From the NCBI GenBank assembly GCA_010093515.1, contig MU001687.1, positions 1-29,368 of the forward strand: a DNA stretch of 29,368 bases, written 5' to 3'. A model generated the notes under the pieces. The model was not told the origin of the DNA and ran no database searches. It saw nothing but the letters and a program-made list of their open reading frames with translations. Positions 9,624 through 18,735 of this stretch are shown here, one piece after another. The position numbers and the translations under genes are program-made. Origin of the DNA: Lineolata rhizophorae (lineage: Eukaryota > Ascomycota > Dothideomycetes > Lineolatales > Lineolataceae). Position 1 is the stretch's first letter. Every line of letters begins with the position of its first letter.

Positions 9624-10154
9624 CCGGCGTGGTGGAGGAAGGCGGCGGGCATGCGGCGCTGGCGGGCGACCTCCCTGTCGCGGCGGTTGAGGCGGGCCTC
9701 GAGCCGGCGGCGGGCGGCGGGGTCGAGCTCGGCGTGGTCGCCGTCGTCGTCGATGCCCGGGCCGCCGTAGCGGTCGTCCTCGCGGCGCGCGTAGTCGCGC
9801 TCGAAGTTGTCGGCGAACAGGTCGATGCCGGCCTCGTCCTCGGCCATCTCGTCGGCGTCGTCGACGTCGCCGACGAGGAGGTCGTCGTCGTCGAGGACGC
9901 CGTCGTCGTCGAGGAGGTCGTCGTCCCGGGCGGGGCGGGCGGGGAACGCGGGCGGCGACGAGGCCGGCGCTGGCGACGGGGTCAGCGGGGCGGGCGGGCT
10001 CGAGCGAGGACGGGGAGCACTCACGGCTGGAGGGCGGGCCGGCGGCCGACGAGGGCACGTCGTCGTCGGCCCCGCGGGCGCGCTTGCGCCGGGTCGCGGC
10101 GGCGGGCGCGCCGCGGTTCGCGGAGGACGCGCTCGGGCGGAGCGGCGAACTCAT
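7461..10154 (-). CDS. mcm2: MCM2, replicative helicase subunit
   Basis: MCM2 is a subunit of the MCM2-7 helicase that licenses and unwinds replication origins in the nucleus. The model is complement(join(7461..7646, 7712..9969, 10025..10154)), 857 aa, about the usual fungal length. Intron 1 (55 nt) has GTGAGT, GCTGAC and CAG. Intron 2 (65 nt) has GTGAGT, GCTAAC and AAG, and splits the conserved YPITV/RHLES block. An acidic N-terminal tail is followed by the MCM2-type RRxxEARLNRRDRE segment. A C4 zinc ribbon is at 363-389. Walker A GDPGTAKSQ is at 557-565, Walker B LIDEFDK near 619-625, and the arginine finger LSRFD at 688-692. The C-terminal winged-helix region ends VSCKKALARAFAKYTVS. The start at 10154 gives MSSPLRPS, as in other fungal MCM2. 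It diverges from the UBR-box gene. Confidence 0.96.
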
Positions 10155-10495
10155 CTCGAGCGGCGGGCGAGAGCGGCGGGGGAGAGCGGCGAGGGGGCGC
10201 GAGGCTCGGGCTGCGCGCGCGGGTGGGGATGGAAGGGGACGGAGGCGGCGAGGGAGGAGGAGGGCGACGCGCGGAAGGGGATGAGCGGGAGGCGAGCGAC
10301 GCGTCGACGCGCGCGCGCCGGGCGGCCAATCACCGGCCGCGGCGGGCCCGGCGCGGGCGCGGCCCGTGCGCGCCGCCGCCGCCCATATCAGGAACCCGCG
10401 ACCCGCGCGCCGCGCGCCTTCTCGTCCGTCAGCCCGCGCGCCCGACCGCTCACCACCTCGCCCCCCCACCGCCGCCCCCGCCTCGCCCCGCGACG
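10155..10495. promoter_or_regulatory. Shared divergent promoter of MCM2 and the UBR-box gene, with MluI cell-cycle box
   Basis: The 341 bp between the two start codons are very GC-rich. ACGCGT lies at 10299-10304 within the palindrome GACGCGTC (10298-10305), about 145 bp upstream of the MCM2 ATG. Further ACGCG cores lie at 10307-10311 and 10267-10271. ACGCGT is the MluI cell-cycle box bound by MBF (Mbp1/Swi6), which drives G1/S genes including MCM genes in yeasts. A C-rich pyrimidine tract precedes the UBR-gene ATG. Confidence 0.6.
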
Positions 10496-11512
10496 ATGGC
10501 GACCGCGGCGCCGGACCCCGAGGCGCCGCAGACGGCCCAGGACTTCATCGACTCGCAGCTGCGGCTCGAGGCCGACGCGCGCGAGGCGCTGCCCTACGTG
10601 CGCACCCTCCCCTCCCGNNNNNNNNNNNNNNNNNNNNNNNNNNNNNNNNNNNNNNNNNNNNNNNNNNNNNNNNNNNNNNNNNNNNNNNNNNNNNNNNNNN
10701 NNNNNNNNNNNNNNNNNNNNNNNNNNNNNNNNNNNNNNNNNNNNNNNNNNNNNNNNNNNNNNNNNNNNNNNNNNNNNNNNNNNNNNNNNNNNNNNNNNNN
10801 NNNNNNNNNNNNNNNNNNNNNNNNNNNNNNNNCCCCCCCCCTCGCCGCTGACGCCCGGGGCCCGCGCAGCGATTCGACGCCTGCACCCGCCCGCTCGGCG
10901 CCCTGCGCCAGAGCCTGTTCTCGTGCCTGACGTGCAACCCGCCCCCGCGCGACCCGGCCGGCGTCTGCTACGCCTGCTCCATCGCGTGCCACGGCGAGCA
11001 CGCCCTCGTCGAGCTCTTCTCCAAGCGCGACTTCGTCTGCGACTGCGGCACCGCCCGCCTGCCGCCGTCGGCGCCCTGCGCGCTGCGCGGCGGCGCGCGC
11101 TCCGAGACGCCCGCGCCCGCCAACCGCTACAACCACAACTTCGCCAACCGCTTCTGCGGCTGCGGCGGCGACTACGACGCCCACGCCGAGACCGGCACCA
11201 TGTTCCAGTGCGTCGGGCTCGGCTCCGCCGACGACGGCGGCTGCGGCGAGGACTGGTGGCACCCGGAGTGCGTGCTCGGGCTGCCGCGGGACGGCCGCCG
11301 GCCGCGGCGCGCCGGGGGCGGGGACGGGGACGGGGACGGGGACGGGGACGACGAGCCGCCGCTGCCGCCGGGGTTCCCCGCCGAGGACGACTTCGACGCC
11401 TTCGTGTGCTACCGGTGCGTCGCCGCCTTCCCGTGGATCCGCCGGTACGCGGGCTCCGACGGCTTCCTCCCGCCCGTCTACCGCGCCGGGCCGGGCGACG
11501 GCGACGGCGCGC

Positions 11513-11543
<31 letters not shown>

Positions 11544-11963
11544 GCCCGCCGCCCGCGACGCGCCGCTCAAGCGCGGGCCCGACCGCGGCTCGCCGGACCC
11601 GCGCGGCCGGCCCGGCGACGGCGGCAGCGACGGCGACGGCGGCGCCAAGCGGCGCAGGACCGGCGGCCCCTCCCCGGCCTGCCGCGCCCCCGCCGGCTCG
11701 GCCGACCCGTCGCGGCCGCTGTCGCTCTTCTGCAAGGACGGCTTCCGCGCCTCGTTCTGCCGCTGCGCCGACTGCTTCCCGCCGCTCGCCCGGCACCCCT
11801 GCCTGCTGGAGGAGGAGGAGACGTACGAGCCGCCCATGTCCGACGACGGCGGCGGCGGCGGCGGCTCCGGGGCCGACGGGGCCAGCGCCGGCACCGGCAG
11901 CCTGCTCGACCGCGGCGAGGCCGCCCTGAGCAACGTGGACCGGGTCAGGGCCATCGGTAAGTT

Positions 11964-11994
<31 letters not shown>

Positions 11995-12386
11995 CGCGCG
12001 CGACGCGATCCCTCTCCCCCCTCTCTCCCCCCCTCCCCCCTCTCCACCCCGACCGCGGCTTCTGACCTCCGCGAGCAGAAGGGGTCATGGCGTACAACCA
12101 CCTGAAGGAAAAGGTCAAGTCCTTCCTCGCCCCGTTCGCCGAGTCCGGCCGCCCGGTCGGCGCCGAGGACATCAAGGCCTACTTCGAGAAGCTCCGCGGC
12201 GACGCCGACGGCGTCGGCGCCGCGGCCGCGGCCGCCGGCGGGGCCGGGTCCTCCGGCGGTGGCGACGGCGGCGGCGGCGGCGACGACGGTGCCGGTCGCA
12301 GGGAGCAGAGCGGTGAGTTCACGTCCCGTCCGAACCGGGGTCGACGCTCGTCGGCGGCTGACGGGGTCCCATCGTCAGGGTACTGA
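10496..12386 (+). CDS. UBR7: UBR7/Mlo2-type protein with UBR box and PHD-like finger
   Basis: The model is join(10496..10597, 10870..11956, 12079..12312, 12379..12386), 476 aa. Exon 1 ends EALPY and exon 2 opens RFDACTRPLGALRQ, the conserved start of the UBR zinc finger (CLTCNPPP, CYACSIACHGEH, DFVCDCG). A PHD-like finger follows (CGCGGDYD to DWWHPEC). The C-terminal block RAIEGVMAYNHLKEKVKSFL is rebuilt across intron 2 (11957-12078), and the last exon gives the usual EQSGY end. UBR7 proteins are putative E3 ligases, and human UBR7 acts on histone H2B. The role here is inferred from the family. Intron 1 contains the assembly gap and uses a GTGCGC donor. Intron 3 (66 nt) is a multiple of three with no stop. 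Disordered Asp-Gly and Ala-rich runs interrupt the middle. Confidence 0.93.
10618..10832. other. Assembly gap (215 N) inside intron 1 of the UBR-box gene
   Basis: The run of N is flanked by a C-rich stretch and by a normal intron end (GCTGAC branch site, GCGCAG acceptor at 10864-10869). Because EALPY and RFDACTRPLG join cleanly, the gap most likely hides only intron sequence. Its true length is unknown. Confidence 0.9.
11965..11994 (+). repeat. 30-base guanine homopolymer in intron 2 of the UBR-box gene
   Basis: Thirty consecutive G begin eight bases into the intron, just after the GTAAGT donor. A C/T-rich tract, the CTGAC branch site and the acceptor follow. A run this long could form a G-quadruplex in the pre-mRNA, and its length may be misread in assembly. 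Confidence 0.95.
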
Positions 12387-12707
12387 ATCGGGGGCTCGCG
12401 GGCTTCGGCCCGGCCCGTGGCCGCGTCCCCGCCAACGGTTGGCCGGGCAGCGTTTCGAGCACGTGATCGGGGGGGAACTTTTGGCGTTTGCGTTCGGCGG
12501 CCCCGGAACGCATGTAAACAATCAATCCACTCAGAAAGTAGCAGAATGCAATTCACTACCGACGCTCTATCTCCTAGACGTGATGACCTACGTACAGTGC
12601 GCGAGGGTATCTTCGAAACGCAGCGGTGAGAGAGAGCGCCGCGAGAGCGCCGCGAAACGTGCAAACGGACCCGCCCAAGCCCAACCGAACTCCTTCCGAG
12701 AGCGCGC
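12387..12707. other. Convergent intergenic region between the UBR-box gene and frq
   Basis: These 321 bp hold the 3' flanks of two genes that run towards each other. No conserved coding block was seen. The stretch around 12525-12600 is noticeably more AT-rich, as expected for 3' processing sites, but no clear poly(A) signal is called. Confidence 0.6.
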
Positions 12708-15700
12708 TCAATCGACCTTCGGCAGTTTCGTCCCGCTCCTGTTCCCGCCGCTGTCGCCGGACCTCTGCCTCTTCACGGCCTGCCTGTCGCCCCGACTCTT
12801 GGCCCCGCCCAGGTCCTCGTCGGCGGCCGACAGCGGGCTGTTGAACCCGCTGCCGCCGCCGGCGGTCGCGGCCGAGCTGCCCGCGGGGATCTCCTCGGCC
12901 AGCCGGTCCGCCACGTCCGGGTCGTGCTCCCGCCCCCCGGCGGAGGCGGCCGCCGGATCCGTCCGCGGCGCCGTGGAGAGCGCGTCCGCCGAGCTGCGGC
13001 CGTCGTCGGCGTCGGCCATCTCGTCGTCCTCGGCGCCGCCGGGCCCCCCGACGACCGTCCGGGGCGCGCCCTCGCCGGCGAGGCCCATCGGCGGCGCCCG
13101 CGGGCCGCCGGCGACGCGCCGCTCGAGCTGCTCGTCCGAGACGTCCGACGCGGCGCTGTCGAAGGAGGAGCGCGTCCCCAGGTCGAACAGCTGCGGGGCC
13201 GTCGCGGGGAGGGCGTGCGCCGGCCCGTCGGCGAGGCCCTCGGACAGCTCGTCGCAGGCGGACTCCTCCGAGGAGTCCTCGTCGGCGGACGAGGACGAGG
13301 AGACGAAGACATAGGACGCCGGGGGGAGCTCCGAGGCCGGCAGAGGGGTGTGCTTGGCCGAGACGATCCGCTCCGAGAAGCCGGGCCCCTCGGGCGGCCC
13401 GTCCCGCTCGAGCGCCCTGCGGATCTTGGGCGCGAGGCCGGCGCGGGACCCGCGCGAGGCCCCCCCGCCCTCCGGCGGGCCCCGGACCCGCCTGGCCCTC
13501 ACGTCGATGGCGAAGTGGTCGTCCGGCTGCACCCCTCCCAGCCCGCAGACCTCGAACGCGCCGGCGCCGGCCCGCTCCGAAGGCTCCGACCTCGCGGGGA
13601 ACTCGTCCTCGAACTCAATCTCGTCCGAGCTCGACGGCGGCGGCGGCGGGTCCCCGGCGTCGGGATCCCGCCCCGCGGCGTCCGACGACAGCGGGCCCTT
13701 GGGGGACGCGCCCCCCTCGGCCGCTCCGCCGCCCGGCTCGCTGCCCACGGGCCTGGTCCCGAGGGCGTCGTACTTGGCCACGCGGGCGACGTCGCCGCTC
13801 GCCGTCCGCCAGTCGCTGCTCAGGTCGGTGCAGAAGCTGGCCCGGTTGTAGAAGATGATGGGGCCTTCGTCCCGGCGCCGCCTCGACGACGCCGTGCGCA
13901 CGCCGGAGCTCTCGAAGCCGGGCGACGCGCCGCCGGCGGGCGGGGGGAACGGCGAGGTGGACTGCGTGACCCTGTCGGCGAGCGACTGCTCGTCGTCGCC
14001 GCTGTCGTCCCGGTGGTGGAAGAGGGGGGTGTAGGCCAGCTTCCCCCGAGGCGCCGCCGCCCCCACGGACGACCTCGGCGTCTTGTTCGGCGACGACCGG
14101 GACCGGTCGCTGCCGCGGACACTCGACCTCGGCCGCTTCCCGCCCGGCGCCCCGCCTTCCTCGGGCCGATCGGCCGAAGGGCTCCCGCCGTTCCGCTCCG
14201 ACGACCCCTCGCTCGTCGTGCGGGTGACGTTGTGGCCACCCTTCCAGCGGATCTTCCGGCCGTCCTTGGAGAGCTCCAGCTTCGAGCTGTAGTCGGCCAC
14301 GGCCAGCTTGACGAACTCGGGCGTGACGTTGATGGTGTGCAGCTGGGCCATGTTGGTCAGGATGTTGAGGTATATCCAGCCGTGCCCGTCCTCGGGCGGG
14401 AGCGCCGAGTCCATGTACGGGGGGGAGAAGCCGAGGTGGCGGATGTACTCCATGTTCTCCGCCGGCACCTGGGCGCGGTGCGGGTCGAGGTCGAGGGGCC
14501 TCGTCGGGCGCTGATCGGGCGACGAGGTCGGCGGCCGGGGGGGCATCCCGGCGGCGCCCTCGGCCCCGGCGGGCTCCGGGGGCTCCGGGGGCTCCGGGGG
14601 CTCCGGGGGCTCCTGGGGCTTCGGGGGCTCGCGGACGACCTCCGCCGGCCGGGCCGGCATGATGCGCGCTTCGCGCAGGCCCTCCTCCGGGGCGGAGCGC
14701 CCGGCGGCTTCCAGCGCGGTGCGGTCGGCCCGGGCGGCCGACTGGGCCACCTCCTGCTGCTGCATGGGCTGCTGGTAGCTCCCGGGCCCCGGGCCCTTGC
14801 CGGCGAAGATCTGCTCCAGGCGGCGGACGACGAGCTTCTTCCTGGCCTTCTCCGACATGGTCGTCGCGTTGCTGGGCAGCAGGCCCGGGGGGATGTCCCG
14901 GAGGTAAGATTGCACGCTGCGGCTCTGCCTGGACGAGGCGGACCTGGAGCCGCCGGGCTGCCGCCGCTGCTGGGCGCCGTCCCGCCCCGACGGGGCGGCC
15001 GAGTTCGGGCCGGACGCGGACATGGAGGCGTAGGCCGAGTCGGCCACCCGCGTCGACGTGTGGGAGGAGGACGTCTTGCCCGAGAGGCCCGGGGGCCCGG
15101 GCCGGTCCGAGGGGGCGGCGGGGGCGGCGGACCCGGCGCCGGAGCCGGGCTCCAGGCTCACGGCGAACCGCCGCAGCGTCTCCTCCAGCTCGTGCTTCTT
15201 GGCGGCGGGCAGGTCGTGGACGCGGACCTCGAAGAGCTTGTCGTCCTGGAGGTGGGCGTCGTACAGCTTCTCGTACTTCTTCAGCCTGCGCCTGAGCCTC
15301 TTGTTCTCGACGGTGAGGTCGTCGATGACGCTCCGGAAGTCCTCGGCGCCGCTCTCCTCGGTGGCGCGGCGGACCAGGGGGGCGCGCAGGGGGAGCTGGG
15401 CGCGGTGGGGGGGCGCGTCGACGAGCGGCGGCCTCCTGCCGGGGCCGTCGGCGGGCATCTCGTCCGACGACGACGAGTGGCGGAAGAAGAAGGGCGGGTC
15501 GTCTGCAACCAGGGTCTCGTCAGCACGGCCAGGCGCTCGCGCGGGGAGGAGGAGGGGGGCGCGGTACTGTCGAGGAAGGAGGAGCCATCGCGGACGTTGT
15601 TGTTGGACGACTCGAACCACTTGCCGGCGTCGCTGCTCTCGCCGGAGCTCTCCTTGCGGTTGGAGGGGCCGGACGGGCCGGACGAGCGGGTCGAGGGCGG

Positions 15701-15976
15701 GTTGGCCCTGTCGCTGGCGGGCGGCGGCGGGGGGTGGAGCGTCGCGCGGCCGAGGGCGGACGGCGAGCGCACCAGCGAGACGGAGTGCTGGGCGGCGGCG
15801 CGGCGGGGGTGGACGCCGGCGGCGGCGTGCCGGTGCTGGGGGTGCTGGGGGTGCTGGGGGTGCTGGGGGTGCTGGTGATGCTGGTGGTGCTGGTGGTGTT
15901 GGTGCTGGTGCTGGTGCTGGTGCTGCTGCGGCCGGTGCGGCGGCGCCGGCGGGCGGTGCGGCGTGCGCGAAGACAT
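12708..15976 (-). CDS. frq: FRQ, frequency circadian clock protein
   Basis: FRQ is the negative arm of the fungal circadian clock: with FRH and casein kinase 1 it inhibits the White Collar complex. The model is complement(join(12708..15502, 15568..15976)), 1067 aa. Several blocks match FRQ. SSGESSDAGKWFESSNNN is at 110-127. DNDPPFFFR (136-144) forms only across the 65-nt intron (GCTGAC branch site, TTGCAG acceptor). The coiled coil FRSVIDDLTVENKRL is at 192-219. The SYLRDIPPGLLP and LVVRRLEQIF blocks are at 336-369. DQRPTRPLDLDP to RHLG is at 466-494, and GWIYLNILTNMAQLH to RKIRWKGG at 511-559. IIFYNRASFCTDL is near 685. GLGGVQPDDHF (790-800) lies where the FRH-binding region is mapped in Neurospora. 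The tail GSSAATAGG is also FRQ-like. A His/Gln-rich N terminus and basic patches (GKRPRSS) are present. The product is nuclear and cytoplasmic by family. Confidence 0.95.
14571..14612 (-). repeat. 9-bp tandem repeat in frq coding Pro-Glu-Pro units
   Basis: Plus-strand units GCTCCGGGG repeat about four times in frame and encode a PEPPEPPEPP run at about residues 435-447 of FRQ, between two conserved blocks. In-frame repeats like this can change length without breaking the gene. Confidence 0.8.
15832..15930 (-). repeat. 9-bp and 6-bp tandem repeats in frq coding His-Gln-Pro units
   Basis: Plus-strand GGTGCTGGG units, then GGTGCT units, repeat in frame and encode the HQHQ, HHQHHQ and HPQHPQ runs of FRQ residues about 18-50. 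It is a coding minisatellite close to the start codon and a likely site of length variation between strains. Confidence 0.85.
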
Positions 15977-16598
15977 GGGCGGCGGCGGCGAAGGGAGGAA
16001 GGCGAGGAGGAGGAGGCGGGCGGGCGGCGGGCGGCGGGCGGCGGGCGCGCGCGGCCTACATAGTCGGGGGCGCCGCGGCGGGTGGAGAGACGCGCGCGGG
16101 CGGCGGCGATGGCGGGCGGCGGCGCGGCCCCTGCGGCGCCCTGGGGATCTCGGGCTGGACCCGAATCGCGCGGCGCGCGGGCCCCGGGCGCGCGCCGGCC
16201 GGGGGGCCCATCGCCGATGGCGCCGCGCGCGGCGATGCGCCGCCGGGGGCCCGATCGGCGCGCCCCGCCGCCCCTGCGCGCGCGACGTCACCGCGGCCGC
16301 ATCGGGCAGCCGCGGCGCGCGTCAGGGTCTGGGCCCGCCGCCGCGCTGGACCCTGCAGCGCCCCGCGCCCCCGGGCCACGGCCGCGCGCGCCCGCCGCCG
16401 CGGTGTCAGCCCACCGCCGCCGCCCGGCGCCGCGACGTCATCCCGCGCCCCGCGCCGCCGATCGCCCGATCGTGCCGCCGCCCGCTCCAGCCTCCCGCTC
16501 GCGATGGCCCCGGGCCCGTGACCGAAACGCGTCTCGCATTGCTACCTGGTGCCTACGTGCTACGCGGGCGCTGTGGCGTGAGCGGCGCGCGCGCGCGC
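15977..16598 (-). promoter_or_regulatory. frq upstream region with CGATCG pairs (candidate White Collar sites)
   Basis: The 622 bp between the PRP3 stop and the frq ATG must hold the frq promoter and leader. CGATCG-CC-CGATCG lies at 16459-16472, about 483 bp before the ATG, and another CGATCG lies at 16252-16257. The White Collar complex binds pairs of GATC/CGATN-like motifs in Neurospora light-response elements. The match here is by eye only, and CG-rich background makes chance hits likelier. No conserved coding block is seen. Confidence 0.4.
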
Positions 16599-18377
16599 TC
16601 ACGCCGCGACCGCCGTCTTCGCCAGCGTCCAGAAGTTCTCCATCCGCGCCCGCCCCAGCGCCTCCTTCGCCTCCGCGTCCGTCTCGCACACCCTGCTGCC
16701 CCACCTGCGGAACGCCCGCTCCCGCTCCTCGCCCTCCCACACCAGCGTGCACCGGTTGAAGCCCAGGTCCTTGAGCTCCCCCCCCTCGTCGACGCCCCGC
16801 AGCCACGCCGCCTCCGCCTCGCGCCCGCCCGCCTCCCCCCCGCCCCGCGGCTGCGCGTTCTCCGTCCACCTGATCCGGTTGAGCATCAGCTTGCGGTACT
16901 GCCGGATCCCGTGCGCGCCGCCCTCGACCACCACGAGGCTGAACCGGGGGTGCAGGATCGTGACCCCCGTCAGCCCGTGCTCCTTGGCGTTGACGTCGAC
17001 CAGGTAGCGGTGCCGCGCGAACGCGAGGCTCTCGACCCGGTACACCGACACGTGGATCCCCCTGGCCGCGTCCCGGTCCTGGTTCCGGGCCGTCTTCTCC
17101 GCCCGCTGCTCCCTGCTCAGCTTGCGCGCCTCGTTGCCCGCCTCGTGCGCCGCCCTCCGCTCCGCGATCTCGCGGTTCACCCGCGCCTCCACCGCCGTCG
17201 GGTCCTTGACCGCCTGCTCGCCCAGGACCCGCATCAGGTTCGACTTCTTGACCTTGGGCGGCGGCGGCGGCTCCAGGCCCAGGCGGATCTTGGCCTGCTG
17301 CTCCTTGTGGTCCGCCATCCGCCGCTGGCGCCGGAGCTTCGCCTGCTCCGTCTTGGTGAGGTACATGGCCTTCGGCGCCGGCGCGTTCTTCTCCTGCGGG
17401 GGGGCCATGAGCACCGGGTGCTGCACGTAGACGGTGATGATGGAGTCGTCGGCCTCGATCCTGGCGTCCTGCGGGGCCTCCGGGTACGCCGGCCCCCCGA
17501 CGAGGCCCTCGTCCCACCACTCGACCTCCGGCACGTTCTGCACCAGGAACGCCTTCTCGTTGTCCTCGTCCAGCCCGACCTTCCTGGCCGACTCGGCGAT
17601 GCGCTTCTTCATAGCCTCCAGCGCCGCCTGGCGCCGCAGCGCGTTGGCCTGCTGGATGAACTTGCCCTTCTGGTGGAAGACGAGCTGCCTCGGGTGCCGG
17701 CCGCGGCCCGACGCGCCGCCGCCGCCGATGCTGGGGTCGAAGTACGGGCTGCCCTTAAGCTCGTCCGCGCCGGGCGCCGCCAGGTCGAGCTGCCTCCCCG
17801 GCTTGGAAGCGGGCGAGCCGTCCCGGCGGTTGGCCGCGGCGGTCGCCAACTTGGGCGCCGCGACCGGCCTGGCCTTGGCCCTCCCGTCCTGCTGCTGCGA
17901 GTCCGCCAGGAGGGCCGGGTGGAGGCCGACGCCCAGCCCGCCCCGCGCCCTGAAGTCGCCGTCGCCGGCGTCCCTCGGCGGCGGCGGGGGGTGCTGCGGC
18001 GGCGAGCGCTGCGGCGGCAGCGGAGACGCGGTGCGCGGCCGGGCCGTCGCGTTGGCCGCCGCCGACGCGGCCGCGACCCTCGCCTTGATGGCTTCGAGGT
18101 TCGCCCGGCCGCCGCCGCCGGGCGGCGGCGGCGGCGGCGGCGACGCGGCCGGGGCCGGCGACGCGACGCCGTTCCCGCCGGACGCTCTGCCCTGGATGCG
18201 AGCGCGAGCCGCCTCGGCCTTGGCGCGCGCCTCGGCGATCTTCTGCTGTATGTCGGTCGCCTGGGACGGGGCTTTCGACGGTGCGCCCCCGGCTGCCGGC
18301 GGGCCCTGGTTCGAGCGCGCGCGTTTGGCGTCCCCGCCGCGGAGGTCGTCGCGGCCGGGCGGGCGCTTTTCGGGCAT
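16599..18377 (-). CDS. prp3: PRP3, U4/U6 snRNP splicing factor
   Basis: Prp3 binds U4/U6 snRNA in the tri-snRNP of the spliceosome in the nucleus. This single exon encodes 592 aa from MPEKRPPGRDD; upstream in-frame codons lack the family look and include repeat-coded runs. The N terminus (about 1-200) is low-complexity Ala/Pro. The PRP3 domain (about 200-430) includes the WWDEG block, a basic helical QAKIRLGLEPPPPPKVK segment and the conserved LMRVLGEQAVKDPT. The C-terminal DUF1115 domain (about 450-582) contains RHRYLVDVNAKEHGLTG, VVVEGG and the KLMLNRIRW motif, and ends near ENFWTLAK. Length fits filamentous fungi (yeast Prp3 is shorter). It diverges from RPA190 and lies upstream of frq on the same strand. 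Confidence 0.95.
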   Translation of the reverse strand: MPEKRPPGRDDLRGGDAKRARSNQGPPAAGGAPSKAPSQATDIQQKIAEARAKAEAARARIQGRASGGNGVASPAPAASPPPPPPPGGGGRANLEAIKARVAAASAAANATARPRTASPLPPQRSPPQHPPPPPRDAGDGDFRARGGLGVGLHPALLADSQQQDGRAKARPVAAPKLATAAANRRDGSPASKPGRQLDLAAPGADELKGSPYFDPSIGGGGASGRGRHPRQLVFHQKGKFIQQANALRRQAALEAMKKRIAESARKVGLDEDNEKAFLVQNVPEVEWWDEGLVGGPAYPEAPQDARIEADDSIITVYVQHPVLMAPPQEKNAPAPKAMYLTKTEQAKLRRQRRMADHKEQQAKIRLGLEPPPPPKVKKSNLMRVLGEQAVKDPTAVEARVNREIAERRAAHEAGNEARKLSREQRAEKTARNQDRDAARGIHVSVYRVESLAFARHRYLVDVNAKEHGLTGVTILHPRFSLVVVEGGAHGIRQYRKLMLNRIRWTENAQPRGGGEAGGREAEAAWLRGVDEGGELKDLGFNRCTLVWEGEERERAFRRWGSRVCETDAEAKEALGRARMENFWTLAKTAVAA

Positions 18378-18735
18378 GGCGGCGCGGCGATGGAGGTGTC
18401 GTCCGGGAAACGGATGCTGATGATGGTGCCGTCCGGGAGATGGGGGGTGATGGATGGATGGATGGATGGATGGAAGGGGGCGGCGAGGAGGACGGTGTTG
18501 TGCAGGTCGCGTGGTCCGCGCACCGGAACGGAGGCGGGCCGGTCGCGCGGTGACTAAGCGCGCCTTAGTCAGCGTCGCTTGCGGCGTGCCGGGCGGTGGG
18601 CGCGGCAGAAAAAGTCCGCCGCCGCGCGCGTTCACCACCCGACCACGCTCTCCCGCTCTCCTCCTCTCCCGCTCTCCTCCTCTCCTCCTCTCCTCCTCTC
18701 GTCCTTACCCTTCGCCGCCGCGGCCGCTCGCCGCC
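18378..18735. promoter_or_regulatory. Divergent promoter region of PRP3 and RPA190
   Basis: The 358 bp separate the two start codons. On the PRP3 side is a GGAT-type microsatellite (18449-18474). On the RPA190 side is a strongly C/T-rich tract (about 18647-18707) of CTCCTCTC units ending some 30 bp before the ATG. Such tracts are common just upstream of highly expressed fungal genes. No TATA box or named binding site was recognised. Confidence 0.5.
18449..18474. repeat. GGAT tetranucleotide microsatellite
   Basis: About six and a half perfect copies of the 4-base unit lie within the PRP3 upstream region, roughly 75 bp from its start codon, probably in its 5' leader. Confidence 0.95.

Noticed and set aside
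7461-10469. Minus-strand Arg/Pro-rich open frame of about 1000 codons over MCM2
   Set aside because: Only its two ends are used, as the first exon and the last exon of MCM2. The long middle is a shadow of the main exon in another frame.
7850-10930. Plus-strand open frame of about 1000 codons opposite MCM2
   Set aside because: It lies antisense to clear MCM2 exons, is composed of Val/Gly/Asp/Arg-rich low-complexity sequence, and runs through the assembly gap. It is a by-product of very high GC content.
15503-15620. A one-base sequencing error in a C run as the cause of the frq frame change
   Set aside because: Splicing out 15503-15567 restores a DNDPPFFFR block of the right length for FRQ, with a good branch site and acceptor. 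The error model would add about 20 non-conserved residues.
12924-15878. Plus-strand open frame of about 980 codons opposite frq
   Set aside because: It is antisense to FRQ blocks with firm homology and has no recognisable domain. A long non-coding antisense RNA as in Neurospora (qrf) is possible, but nothing here shows one.
15963-18557. Plus-strand open frame of about 860 codons opposite PRP3
   Set aside because: Arg/Leu/Pro-rich shadow antisense to a conserved single-exon gene.
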